Assembly (NCBI GenBank): GCA_031290095.1
Contig: JAITOF010000095.1
Coordinates: 1 to 32,900 of the forward strand
Direction: 5' to 3'
DNA length: 32,900 bases
Source of the DNA: Candidatus Methanoplasma porotermitis
Lineage (GTDB): Archaea; Thermoplasmatota; Thermoplasmata; Methanomassiliicoccales; Methanomethylophilaceae
The notes under the pieces: model-generated
Database searches by the model: none
Told to the model about the DNA's origin: nothing
Seen by the model: only the letters and a program-made list of their open reading frames with translations
Part shown: positions 15,030 through 22,938 of the stretch, one piece after another
How the letters are laid out: each line of letters starts with the position of its first letter
Position numbering within the stretch: position 1 is the stretch's first letter
Translations under genes and position numbers: made by a program

Positions 15030-16637
15030 GTGGCGTCCGACGTTAAAGTGGTGCTCATAGACGGATACATCGACGACCCGGCGGCGCTGGGCGTGCCGCC
15101 CTACATCTCGCCGATGGTACGTGCGGTCGCGGGCGCGGCGACCGACGCAGGGGGAGACGTCGAATACGTCTCGGCGGACATGCTTCGCAAAGGGAGGCCG
15201 ATCCCGAAAGCGGACGTCAGCGTCGTGCTGTCCGGGAGCACGGTGCCCGGGAAATATTTGCGATCCATGCCCATGTCCCTTAAAGAGCTGACTGCTTTGG
15301 CCCCTAGGCTGAGCGGGTGGAAGCTCGTCGGAGGCTCCGCCGCTTCGTCCGAGGCCGCCTCGCTGTTCGATTTTGCAATCGAGAAGGATCTTGCCGCATC
15401 CCTGTACGACGGGATGTCCGGGAAGGAGGTGGGCGAGCGGTTCAGGACGCTGGACGAATGGAACAGATGGATGCTGAAGGGCGCGTCGGTCGTGAAGCGG
15501 CATCAGGACTTCCCGACGCCCCTGACGGTCGAGATAGAGTCGTACAGAGGATGTCACAGATACCGGAGCGGCGGATGCTCGTTCTGCATAGAACCCCTCA
15601 AGGGGGCCCCGTTGACGCGGTCTCCGGAGGATATAATCGCCGAGGCCGCCGAGCTCAGGTCAATAGGCGTCCGCAACGTGAGGGTGGGCGGGCAGACGTG
15701 CATAATCTCCTACGGCGCCGTTGCGGGAGACGTGCCGAAGCCGAGGCCCGACATGGCGCACGAACTGTTTAGCGGCCTGCACGCCCTCGGGTTCGACGTC
15801 CTCCATGTGGACAACGCCAATCCTGCGGTGATCTCCGAGTATCCTAGCGAAGCCGAAGAGATCGTAGAGACGCTAGCGGAGTTCTGCACTCCCGGCAACG
15901 TCTTGGCGCTGGGACTGGAGTCCGCCGACCCGGTCGTGAAGGACCTCAACAACCTTAACAGCACGGCAGAGCAGGTCATGGACGCCGTGAGGCTCATAAA
16001 CCGCATAGGGGGCGGGCGTGGAGGGAACGGCCTCCCCAGGATACTTCCGGGACTCAACATCGTCTGCGGACTGGACGGTGAGACGCGTTCCACCTACGGC
16101 ATGAACATGTCTTTGCTGAAAAGCATCCTGGACGAGGGCCTTGTCGTGCGCCGCATCAACATAAGACAGGTGCTCCCGCTGAGGAAGGACTTCGGGACGA
16201 GGGTGGACCGCCGCGCGTTCGTTGCGTTCAAGGACTCTGTGAGAGAAGACATAGACCGGGAGATGCTGAAGAGGGTGGCGCCTTACGGGACGGTCGTCAG
16301 ATGCGTCTACGCGGAGATCCACGACGGGAACACGACCTTTGGAAGGCAGATCGGGTCTTATCCCCTTCTGGTCGGCATCCCTTACAAAGTCGACTTGGAC
16401 ATGATGTACGACGTGTTCGTCACAGACCACGGGTTCAGGTCGATAACAGGGGTGACGTTCCCCTTCGACGTGAACAGCATGCCCATGTCCGCTGTGGAGG
16501 CTCTGCCGGGCATCGGGAAGAAGCGGGCCGCCAAGATCGTCATAGGGCGGCCGTACAGAAGCTTGGACGAGCTCGCCGACGTGTTGGACGACCCGGAAGT
16601 CGCGCTCCCTCTTGAAAAGATAGTCACTTTCGGATGA
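15030..16637 (+). CDS. Radical SAM protein with C-terminal helix-hairpin-helix (COG1031-like)
   Basis: This 535-aa protein fits the archaeal group of radical SAM enzymes that carry a C-terminal helix-hairpin-helix (HhH). The N-terminal ~170 residues form a Rossmann-like domain that resembles a B12-binding fold without an obvious DxHxxG motif. The [4Fe-4S] site is 'SYRGCHRYRSGGCSFC', a C-x7-C-x2-C pattern longer than the canonical C-x3-C-x2-C. Later blocks include 'VRVGGQTCI', 'LALGLESADPVVKDLNNLN' and 'PGLNIVCGLDGET', typical of the MiaB/Elp3-like barrel. The end 'AVEALPGIGKKRAAKIVIGRPY' is a clear HhH, which suggests binding to DNA or RNA. The substrate of this family is unknown to me. It starts with GTG and has its own TATA box. 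A small hairpin follows the stop. Confidence 0.85.
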   Translation: MASDVKVVLIDGYIDDPAALGVPPYISPMVRAVAGAATDAGGDVEYVSADMLRKGRPIPKADVSVVLSGSTVPGKYLRSMPMSLKELTALAPRLSGWKLVGGSAASSEAASLFDFAIEKDLAASLYDGMSGKEVGERFRTLDEWNRWMLKGASVVKRHQDFPTPLTVEIESYRGCHRYRSGGCSFCIEPLKGAPLTRSPEDIIAEAAELRSIGVRNVRVGGQTCIISYGAVAGDVPKPRPDMAHELFSGLHALGFDVLHVDNANPAVISEYPSEAEEIVETLAEFCTPGNVLALGLESADPVVKDLNNLNSTAEQVMDAVRLINRIGGGRGGNGLPRILPGLNIVCGLDGETRSTYGMNMSLLKSILDEGLVVRRINIRQVLPLRKDFGTRVDRRAFVAFKDSVREDIDREMLKRVAPYGTVVRCVYAEIHDGNTTFGRQIGSYPLLVGIPYKVDLDMMYDVFVTDHGFRSITGVTFPFDVNSMPMSAVEALPGIGKKRAAKIVIGRPYRSLDELADVLDDPEVALPLEKIVTFG

Positions 16638-16663
16638 TTGCGCATGTGTGCAGGCTTGGCCGC

Positions 16664-16679
16664 CGCCTATCCGTAGGCG
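16664..16679 (+). terminator. Hairpin downstream of the radical SAM gene
   Basis: CGCCTA-TCCG-TAGGCG forms a perfect 6-bp stem 27 nt after the stop codon. There is no T run after it, so a role in termination or 3'-end stability is only a possibility. The rest of the 265-nt gap to the next gene (16638-16902) contains an AT-rich CCTATATGAC that may be a weak TATA box near 16850, and nothing else I recognise. Confidence 0.3.
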
Positions 16680-16902
16680 ATAGAGGGTGCGCCCTTCGGA
16701 GAATTCCCGCTATCGGCGACGACAGAAGCTATTAACATGCTGTCTTCCTTCATACTATGGGACACGCCCAGAATGAGTTTCGAAGGAGTGCGCTCGTTTG
16801 AGATTCTTCCGAACATATGGTGGCAAACGTCATGCGCATAAACAACCTATATGACAATGAATCTGTTGCTCTGGTACACGTATTCTTTGCAGGGCGGGGC
16901 GT

Positions 16903-17492
16903 ATGAGGCGCGTACAGTATTTAGTCGCCTCCGGCCCTCTTCCAAGGGGGAGGAGGATGCGCCATTGGTTTTTCAACGGAGGCAAGCCGATGTTTTTTCC
17001 AGACGAGATCTGTGTCGAGGTGACAGACCCCGACATCGATGGGGGGATGCCGTTCCGGTACCCTTACAGAGGGGACATAGGGGTGTCTGACGCGCCCCCT
17101 GACGATGTGACAGAGTTCAGAAAATGCATTGGGATAGGTTTGCCAGATCATTGCTACTCGATTGGCTATGCTATGTTTCTGGACAAAGACGAGGAAGCTT
17201 TGAAGATGAGATTCGAAGATGCTCCTGGCATAGAGTTTGAGCTTGGCGTTGGCGCGAGCCGCGACAGGTCGATAGTCGCTACGAGACGGTTTTTAGCCTT
17301 CGTCAGGCATATCGTCAAAGAACTGGGCGAGGCATGGGGATCGTGTTCTGGACGGGCGATACGCAGAGGAGCGCGTCAGACTGGATTATAATGGAAGTTC
17401 CGGTAGACGACATCTTCAGCCTCGTCGATGGCAAAGATTCATTCGAGTTCAAGTATGGCACACTCTACAAGTTCGTACGCAACTGTGACTGA
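16903..17492 (+). pseudogene. Unknown protein gene with a one-base frameshift
   Basis: The ORF track ends this gene at 17391, but the last ~20 codons ('SCSGRAIRRGARQTGL') look out of frame. The -1 frame continues with convincing protein: 'GIVFWTGDTQRSASDWIIM', then 'EVPVDDIFSLVDGKDSFEFK' and 'YGTLYKFVRNCD' to a TGA at 17492. Restoring one G in the GGGG at 17336-17339 joins the parts into about 197 aa. I recognise no family. The product is mixed alpha/beta, acidic, without signal peptide or membrane segment, and has a central helix 'RRFLAFVRHIVKEL'. ATG 16957 right after GGGGGAGGAGG is an alternative start. The gene has no obvious partners, lying between the radical SAM gene and the HxlR-hcp pair. 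It may be a decaying gene, or the deletion may be a sequence error. Confidence 0.55.
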
Positions 17493-17674
17493 GACCCCAC
17501 AGACGTTGCGTGTGTTGCGAGTTCGGCAACGGGGGGTTCTTATTTCTCTCTGACATTCCCATTAGGCGTAACCTATCCCAAATCCAATAGGCGTGCCGTT
17601 CGTGGACCTGTTCCGACGGGCATCTGACCTCGGCCGAAATGCCAGCCCAGAATATCAAGGGCCCACAAAGCGAG

Positions 17675-18028
17675 TCACAGCTTGCACAGCCTGCAGCTCT
17701 GGCTCCTGCAGGGTTCGCTGTCGATTTTCCACTTGAGGGCCCATGTCTTCAGCCCGTGAACCACTTCCATGAGCTCGACGCCGGGCTCCGTCAGCCGGTA
17801 CTCGCTCTTTATCGGGAAAGACGTCTCCACCCTGTGCTCCACCAGCCCTTCGCTCTCCAGCTCCCTAAGGCGCTCGGAGAGGACCTTCGGCGTCACCTCC
17901 TTCATCGCCCTCTTTATCTCGGAGAACCTCTTCCACTCGCCTCCCTTGTACATTTCCAAGAGTATCATGACCGTCCACCTTTTGGAGAGGTAGTCCATTG
18001 TTTTGTACACCGTGCACGAATGGTCCAT
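17675..18028 (-). CDS. HxlR-family winged-helix transcriptional regulator
   Basis: The 117-aa protein has the full HxlR pattern: 'HSCTVYKTMDYLSKRWTVMI' at the N-terminus, the recognition helix region 'RFSEIKRAMKEVTPKVLSERLRELESEGLV', the wing 'PIKSEYRLTEPGVELMEVV', and a final helix. HxlR proteins bind palindromic operators as dimers, and several sense redox or electrophilic stress through an N-terminal cysteine equivalent to Cys5 here. Unusually, the C-terminus adds 'CRSQSCRLCKL', three more cysteines in C-x4-C-x2-C spacing, which could bind a metal or an Fe-S cluster. It is divergent from hcp with a 92-bp shared promoter region, so it probably controls hcp and itself. A TATA-like AAATTATATATCC lies about 30 nt before the ATG. 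The interval 17493-17674 holds no gene I can support. Confidence 0.88.
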   Translation of the reverse strand: MDHSCTVYKTMDYLSKRWTVMILLEMYKGGEWKRFSEIKRAMKEVTPKVLSERLRELESEGLVEHRVETSFPIKSEYRLTEPGVELMEVVHGLKTWALKWKIDSEPCRSQSCRLCKL

Positions 18029-18049
18029 GGTATGCTTTTAGAAACTTTT

Positions 18050-18096
18050 TAGGATATATAATTTGGTATCTATTTCATACTTGGTTTATAAAATAT
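18050..18096. promoter_or_regulatory. Divergent promoters and possible operator between the HxlR regulator and hcp
   Basis: TTTATAAAATA at 18085-18095 is a good TATA box for hcp (start near 18117, next to ATG 18121). On the opposite strand, AAATTATATATCC at about 18051-18063 serves the regulator gene. Between them GTAT-CTATTTC-ATAC (18066-18080) is a small inverted repeat that would suit a dimeric winged-helix repressor. The TATA calls are fair; the operator is speculative. Confidence 0.45.
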
Positions 18097-18120
18097 ACTT
18101 TGTAAGCGAGGCGATTGTGA

Positions 18121-19692
18121 ATGTCAAAAATCAAAAACGGAGACGGAGGGATGTTCTGCAGACAGTGCGAGGAGGCCCGCCACGGCACAGGGTGCGTCCA
18201 GGGCGGCGCATGCGGGAAGGACAAGGAGCTGTCGAACGCGATGGACCTGCTCGTCGAGACGCTAATATCCCTGTCTGAGGCAGGCGGGACGCCCGGCGCA
18301 GACCCGAAAGATATCGACGGCAGGATAGCAAGAGGCTTGTTCATGACCATGACCAACGCTAACTTCGACGTCCGGCGCATTGCGAAGGAGGCGGAATCGA
18401 ACGAGGCTCTCCTTCCGCAGGCTTCTCGGAAGCCGGCGCGGGCCGGGCCGCCGTACGACGCCGACCCCGACCTCGGCTCTCTGAAGGAGCTGTTGCTGTG
18501 CGGGGTCAAGGGGCTTGCCGCATATTACTATCATGCGACAGTCCTGGGTCACTTTGACAAGGACGTGGAAGCGTTCATGAGAAGAGGCCTTGCCGCCTTG
18601 CGCCAAAACCTTTCTGCAGACGACCTCGTATCGCTGAACATGGAGTGCGGAAAGGTCGGGGCCGCCGCCCTCGCCCTCTTGGACAAGGCCAACACGGAGG
18701 CCTACGGCATCCCCGCCGTCGCCAATGTGGCGACCGCCCCGGGGAGCAGGCCGGGGATACTGGTCACCGGCCATGACCTGAAGGATTTGAAGATGATCCT
18801 AGAACAGTCCGAGGGCTCGGGAGTGGACGTCTACACCCACGGCGAGATGCTCCCCGCCCATGCGTATCCTGGATTGAGGGCATACGGCCACCTGGTCGGC
18901 AACTACGGAAACGCATGGCACATGCAAAGGTCGGAGTTCAGGAAGTTCAACGGCCCCATAGTGGCCACGACCAACTGCGTCCTGTTGCCGGACGCGTCCT
19001 ACGTCGGCAGGCTGTTCACCACGGGCCCCGCAGGGATACCGGGCGCGAGGCACATACCTGCCGACGCTCACGGGAACAGAGATTTCAGGGAGGTCGTCGA
19101 GGCCGCCAAGCGTTCTGATCCTCCGGAGGCTATCGACGATTTCGTGCTTACCGTCGGCTTCGGGCATGACGCCGTGCTCTCGCTTGCGGACAAGATCGTC
19201 GGGGCGGTGAAGGCAGGCGCGATAAAGAGGTTCGTCGTGATGGCAGGGTGCGACGGCCGCGAGGAGGGCAGGTCGTATTACGCCGACTTCGCCGCCGCTC
19301 TGCCGGAGGACGCCGTCGTCCTGACCGCAGGATGCGCCAAGTACAGGTACAACAAGCTGGACCTCGGAGACATCGGCGGGATACCCCGGGTGATCGACGC
19401 AGGACAGTGCAACGACTGTTACTCCCTCGTGGTGATCGCGTCCGCCTTGGCCGAGGCGTTCGGCACGGACGTGAACGGGCTGCCGCTGTCGTTCAACATT
19501 GCCTGGTACGAGCAAAAGGCCTGCCTGGTTCTCCTGACGCTGCTCTCCTTGGGCGTGAAGGACGTCATGCTGGGTCCGCGCCTGCCGGAGTTCGTCACGC
19601 CTGGGGTGCTGAAAGTCTTGGCCGGTTCGTTCGGCATCCGGGCGAACGGCGCGGTCGACGAAGACATGAAGATCTTGAATATCGGGGGGTGA
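18121..19692 (+). CDS. hcp: Hybrid-cluster protein (hydroxylamine reductase type)
   Basis: Hcp contains a cubane and a unique 4Fe-2O-2S hybrid cluster. It reduces hydroxylamine in vitro and acts in NO/nitrosative stress. The N-terminal cluster motif is 'MFCRQCEEARHGTGCVQ' with 'GGACGK', giving C-x2-C-x8-C-x5-C. The ligands of the hybrid cluster are visible in order: 'YTHGEMLPAH' (Glu), 'TTNCVLLPD' (Cys), 'VMAGCDGR' (Cys), 'LTAGCAKYRYN' (Cys), 'DAGQCNDCYS' (Cys) and 'AWYEQKA' (Glu, Lys). The length (523 aa) is that of the class without the extra N-terminal insertion. Two starts compete: ATG 18121, next to the predicted transcription start, and ATG 18151, which begins exactly at 'MFCRQC' as most homologues do and has GGAG upstream. 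The gene is divergent from a cysteine-bearing HxlR regulator. Confidence 0.95.
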   Translation: MSKIKNGDGGMFCRQCEEARHGTGCVQGGACGKDKELSNAMDLLVETLISLSEAGGTPGADPKDIDGRIARGLFMTMTNANFDVRRIAKEAESNEALLPQASRKPARAGPPYDADPDLGSLKELLLCGVKGLAAYYYHATVLGHFDKDVEAFMRRGLAALRQNLSADDLVSLNMECGKVGAAALALLDKANTEAYGIPAVANVATAPGSRPGILVTGHDLKDLKMILEQSEGSGVDVYTHGEMLPAHAYPGLRAYGHLVGNYGNAWHMQRSEFRKFNGPIVATTNCVLLPDASYVGRLFTTGPAGIPGARHIPADAHGNRDFREVVEAAKRSDPPEAIDDFVLTVGFGHDAVLSLADKIVGAVKAGAIKRFVVMAGCDGREEGRSYYADFAAALPEDAVVLTAGCAKYRYNKLDLGDIGGIPRVIDAGQCNDCYSLVVIASALAEAFGTDVNGLPLSFNIAWYEQKACLVLLTLLSLGVKDVMLGPRLPEFVTPGVLKVLAGSFGIRANGAVDEDMKILNIGG

Positions 19693-19754
19693 CGGCCCCG
19701 CCTCCGGGCGCCCTCAGGAGGAAAATCTAATTTAACGTGCGCACATTCCTGAGC

Positions 19755-20783
19755 ATGGACTCACTCCGCGCGGCAAGGTATCCCTTCCTCAGAGGCTCTG
19801 CCGAATTCGCGGAGGAGAACGGCGGGGATCTGCATGCGCTCGTCACCTCCCCGTCATACGAGGACGCCCGAAAAAGGGGGGTGGAGCGGGTGGAAAGCGC
19901 GATACGGGACCACACGGTCAGCGACGTGTCCCTTCTTCAGGAGTACGACCGTCTCATGGAGGTGCTGTCCTATCCGTACGCAAGGATGCTGGTCTCGACG
20001 GTCGGCGACCGCTTCCTCACGAAGCGGTACGCCCTTTCCGAGGCGTCACGCATGAACTACCTTCTGCAGGGGGACCTCAGCTCGGTCGCCCCCATAGCCC
20101 AAGAGCTTGACGTGAACTCGTCCATCGACTCCGAGGGCATGATCAACATGCATTTTACAGATTATCTAAGGTTCTCCCATGTGATGAAGGCGTCCGAGTG
20201 GAAGCTCATAAACACCGACCTGCGAAACGGGTTCGTGCGCCTCGGCGCGGAGAAGTTCGACCGCCTGTTGCAGAACGCCTTGCAGGAGAGGATCGAGAAA
20301 GAGCTGCCTCTGAACATTCCGCCGGAGTTCAAGAGCGCCCTCGGCAGGGACGTGGGCAGGGTGTCCATGCTTCTGAACGAGACAAAAAAACAACTTAGCC
20401 CCACCGGCGGAGAAGGCATGAGCCCCGATTATCTTCCGCCATGCATAAAGACGATATTGGCGAACGCGCAGAACGGCATGAACCTCCCGCACAGCGCCAG
20501 GTTCGCGCTGGTGTCGTTCCTGCATGCGCTCGGGTTGACGTACGAGCAGATAATTGCTCTTTTCGCACAGTCCCCTGACTTTGACGAGAGCAAGTCCGGA
20601 TATCAGATAAGGCACATCACCGGAGAAGAGAGGGGTGGAGAAGGCTACACCCCGCCTGAGTGCGCCACCATGAAGACGAACGGCATATGTTTCGACCCTG
20701 ACCCTCTTTGCGAGCGGATCAAGCATCCTCTGAACTACTACAGAATCAAGTCCGGAAACTATCAGAGGAAGGACGACCGCTGA
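19755..20783 (+). CDS. priL: DNA primase large subunit PriL
   Basis: PriL is the Fe-S regulatory subunit of the archaeal/eukaryotic primase and works with the catalytic subunit PriS, which is not in this window. The N-terminal half is helical, with 'ARYPFLRGSAEFAEENGGDL' and 'SYPYARMLVSTVGDRFLTKRYALSEA'. The C-terminal domain carries the four conserved cysteines in 'LPPCIKTILANAQ', 'TPPECATMKTNGIC' and 'PLCERIKHPLNYY', with the typical 'HSARFALVSFLHALGLTYEQI' helix between. I choose ATG 19755 over the track's GTG 19737 because an AT-rich TATA-like stretch (AAAATCTAATTTAA) ends about 20 nt upstream. A GGAGG at about 19717 would also allow the GTG. The gene ends one base from the convergent CDP-alcohol enzyme gene. 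Confidence 0.93.
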   Translation: MDSLRAARYPFLRGSAEFAEENGGDLHALVTSPSYEDARKRGVERVESAIRDHTVSDVSLLQEYDRLMEVLSYPYARMLVSTVGDRFLTKRYALSEASRMNYLLQGDLSSVAPIAQELDVNSSIDSEGMINMHFTDYLRFSHVMKASEWKLINTDLRNGFVRLGAEKFDRLLQNALQERIEKELPLNIPPEFKSALGRDVGRVSMLLNETKKQLSPTGGEGMSPDYLPPCIKTILANAQNGMNLPHSARFALVSFLHALGLTYEQIIALFAQSPDFDESKSGYQIRHITGEERGGEGYTPPECATMKTNGICFDPDPLCERIKHPLNYYRIKSGNYQRKDDR

Positions 20784-20784
20784 C

Positions 20785-21423
20785 TCATTCCTCTTTGGAC
20801 ATGTTGCGCCACGTTATGACCCCTCTCTGGACTGCAGTCAGGTTCCCGATTACAGCGAACCAGATCATCATGATCTCCAGCCAGCTTATCGATATGTCGC
20901 CGACCGTGATGTAAGGATGCCCTGCCCATATGAGCACGAACTGCAACAGCGGGAACAGCGTGCTCAGGACGACGCGGTCCGCCCTGCCCAGCAGCCCCGA
21001 GTACAGGCGCGGCGCGCCGACGGCCTGAGCCTGGGTTCCCATGTAGGAGGTGAGCAGGACGCCGACCAGGGCGAGCACCCCGAGATACGGGTTGCACCAT
21101 GCGCTGACGGCCACGCCGCCGATCATGAAGACGTCGGCGTACCTGTCGAAGACGTGATCCAGATAATCTCCCTTCTTCGACGCCTTCCCGAACAGCTTGG
21201 CCACCTTTCCGTCCAACGCGTCGAAATAGCCGGAGACGATCACCAGCGCCGCCCCGACGATCAGAAGATAATGTCTTTCGAAGCTCAGATACAAGGCCAC
21301 GCCGGAGGCTAGCGCAATAATCAGGCCTATCCATGAAATGAGGTTGGGGTTCACTCCCCCCATCTTTTTTGCCACTGGCGTCAGCGCGAACTCCGCCCTT
21401 CCTCTCTGCGCGTCTAGAACCAT
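20785..21423 (-). CDS. CDP-alcohol phosphatidyltransferase (archaetidylinositol phosphate synthase type)
   Basis: This integral membrane enzyme transfers a polar head group (most likely inositol phosphate) onto CDP-archaeol in archaeal lipid synthesis. The catalytic motif is 'FDALDGKVAKLFGKASKKGD' followed by 'YLDHVFDRYAD', i.e. D-x2-D-G-x2-A-x-x9-G-x3-D-x3-D. The usual Arg after Ala is a Lys here ('DGKVAK'), as in some archaeal homologues. About six hydrophobic segments are visible, starting with 'LISWIGLIIALASGVALYL'. The N-terminal 'VAKKMGGVNPNLISWIGL' is also typical. The gene overlaps the AK6-like kinase by 10 bp and ends the operon. Exact head-group specificity is an inference from family resemblance. 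Confidence 0.85.
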   Translation of the reverse strand: MVLDAQRGRAEFALTPVAKKMGGVNPNLISWIGLIIALASGVALYLSFERHYLLIVGAALVIVSGYFDALDGKVAKLFGKASKKGDYLDHVFDRYADVFMIGGVAVSAWCNPYLGVLALVGVLLTSYMGTQAQAVGAPRLYSGLLGRADRVVLSTLFPLLQFVLIWAGHPYITVGDISISWLEIMMIWFAVIGNLTAVQRGVITWRNMSKEE

Positions 21424-21947
21424 TCTTCCAAGTCTCCCAGCCAGCTAACATTGCCAGGCAGATATTTATCCGTATTCCCGGACAGTATCTCCTCTGCGGC
21501 GTCGGCCGCTTCCCGGACGCTCATCGTCGTGCAGTCTATCTCGTAGACTGGCATCCTCGACTCGACTGCCTCGCAGAGTATCACGTCTATGACCTCCGCC
21601 TGCACGTTCTCTATGACCTTCGACCGGCCATACCCTCTCGCCTCCAGCCTTCTCGCAAGCACGCCAGGGGCGCATCTGAGCACGATCGCCAGGTCGCAGT
21701 CTACGCAGTGCGACAGGTGGCCGTCCATGATCGTCATGCGGTCGGACCTTCTGTATTCCTCCAAGGACAGGTTCAAACCGTCGATGTCCACGCTGTACGT
21801 GTCCCTCTCTTCGTCTTTTTCGCCGAGAAGGCCGCGTTCCCTGATGTGCCTGTTCAGGTCTATGACAGAGCGGCCTCTGGCGGACAGCTCCGAAGCGAGC
21901 GCAGTCTTTCCGGTGCCAGGGGTCCCGGTGACGGCCGCCAGGGCCAT
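21414..21947 (-). CDS. AK6/Fap7-like adenylate kinase (archaeal type)
   Basis: This 177-aa P-loop kinase has Walker A 'VTGTPGTGKTALASEL', the 'VIDLNRHIRERGL' adenine-side helix, 'TIMDGHLSHCVDCDLAIVLRC' (the 'D/EGH.....' motif of the family) and the lid region 'LARRLEARGYGRSKVIENVQAEV'. The family includes eukaryotic AK6/Fap7, which has adenylate kinase and ATPase activity and assists small ribosomal subunit maturation. Archaeal members are presumed to do the same. The ORF track extends to 21986, but ATG 21947 ('MALAAVTGTPGTGKT') fits the family. It also forms a TGATG stop-start overlap with the upstream PfkB kinase gene, which indicates translational coupling. It overlaps the downstream CDP-alcohol enzyme gene by 10 bp. 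Confidence 0.9.
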   Translation of the reverse strand: MALAAVTGTPGTGKTALASELSARGRSVIDLNRHIRERGLLGEKDEERDTYSVDIDGLNLSLEEYRRSDRMTIMDGHLSHCVDCDLAIVLRCAPGVLARRLEARGYGRSKVIENVQAEVIDVILCEAVESRMPVYEIDCTTMSVREAADAAEEILSGNTDKYLPGNVSWLGDLEEWF

Positions 21948-22861
21948 CAGAGATACCTTCTGGCACGTTTCAGGACCATGTCCCATGTCGGAGTGTTAGT
22001 CAGCGCCCCGACCTTCTCGACGACGAACGACGACACGGCGGACGCCAGTATCAGCGAGTCTCGCACGCCGTATCCGTTGTAGAGGCCCGCATAGAGCCCG
22101 GCACGGTATGCGTCCCCTGCTCCTGTGGCATCGACGAAGCCGTCGCCGCAGACCGTCGGTATCCTCACAATCTCGCCGTCGATCTTCGCCGTGCTCCCCG
22201 CCGCTCCTTCCGTGCGGACCACGAGCGCCTTGTCCGCGTCCATTATGTCGTCGAGGCCCAGGTACCCTTCCATCACCTTGGCCTCGTATTCGTTGCAGAA
22301 CAGGCAGTCCGCATGGGCCAGAGCCTCCGAGAGGTTCGTCCTGCCCCACATCTTGTACAGCTCCTGCGCAGGGTCCAGCGATATCTTCCTCTCAGGGGCG
22401 TGAAGCTGCCCCATGAGCGACACGTAGTACTCCGGGTCTCCCGTGCAGAAGTGCACGTGCTTCGACGCGGACGCGTTAGCCGTCAGACGTATCCCGAGCT
22501 TGGAGGCTCCTCCCTGAGGGCCTTGGTAGAACACCACCTTCTGTTCAAGGCGGGAGTTGTTGAATATCATCGCTTGGGACGACTCTGCGCCCCTGACCTT
22601 CACCAGCTCGTCCGTCGCAAGCCCGGATGAGGATATCTCAGCGAAGTACTCGGAAGGGAAGTCTTCTCCTACGAAGGCGCATATGGCCGTGGGGACGCCC
22701 AGCCTCGCGGCAGATGCCGCTATGTTAGTGCCAGTGCCTCCGAGGGAGGTCTTGTTGGACACGGCGTCCACAGACTCGTTGAGCTTGGGGAACTCGTCCA
22801 GCGCTATTATCCGGTCTATCGTGACATGCCCGTACACGGACAGAAAAGGCTTTTCAGACAT
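21947..22861 (-). CDS. PfkB-family carbohydrate/nucleoside kinase
   Basis: This ribokinase-like enzyme is 304 aa. The N-terminal PfkB signature region is 'TSLGGTGTNIAASAARLG' and 'ICAFVGEDFPSEYF'. The C-terminal ATP/catalytic signature is 'VDATGAGDAYRAGLYAGL', with the base Asp in the GAGD motif. Archaeal members of this group act on sugars, nucleosides or sugar phosphates; the substrate cannot be told by eye. The ORF track's extension to 23365 is false because it reads the giant gene out of frame. ATG 22861 ('MSEKPFLSVYGHVTIDRI') is the family start and has a TATA-like TATTTAA about 26 nt upstream, so the message is probably leaderless. It is first in an operon with the AK6-like kinase and the CDP-alcohol enzyme. 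Being beside an inositol-lipid-type gene hints at a sugar or inositol substrate, but that is only context. Confidence 0.9.
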   Translation of the reverse strand: MSEKPFLSVYGHVTIDRIIALDEFPKLNESVDAVSNKTSLGGTGTNIAASAARLGVPTAICAFVGEDFPSEYFAEISSSGLATDELVKVRGAESSQAMIFNNSRLEQKVVFYQGPQGGASKLGIRLTANASASKHVHFCTGDPEYYVSLMGQLHAPERKISLDPAQELYKMWGRTNLSEALAHADCLFCNEYEAKVMEGYLGLDDIMDADKALVVRTEGAAGSTAKIDGEIVRIPTVCGDGFVDATGAGDAYRAGLYAGLYNGYGVRDSLILASAVSSFVVEKVGALTNTPTWDMVLKRARRYL

Positions 22862-22883
22862 CTGTTTGTAATTATCGTTCCCG

Positions 22884-22893
22884 TTAAATAATG
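22884..22893 (-). promoter_or_regulatory. TATA box of the PfkB-AK6-CDP-alcohol operon
   Basis: ATTATTTAACG on the minus strand is centred about 26-27 nt before ATG 22861, the expected position for a leaderless archaeal transcript. Confidence 0.5.
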
Positions 22894-22900
22894 TGCAGTA

Positions 22901-22920
22901 GAAAAAGATGGTAAAAAGTT
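22901..22920 (-). terminator. T-rich terminator after the giant surface protein gene
   Basis: On the minus strand, about 20 nt after the stop codon at 22939, the sequence reads CTTTTTACCATCTTTTTC, two T5 runs in close succession. Archaeal termination typically uses such T-rich stretches without a hairpin. Confidence 0.5.
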
Positions 22921-22938
22921 TGAGCGGGGGATGCCGCC

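Noticed and set aside
17449-17658. 69-aa minus-strand ORF between the frameshifted gene and the HxlR gene
   Set aside because: Overlaps the end of the frameshifted gene and has no motif, Shine-Dalgarno sequence or TATA support. Plus-strand frames here are also open for 40-50 codons, but nothing is recognisable.
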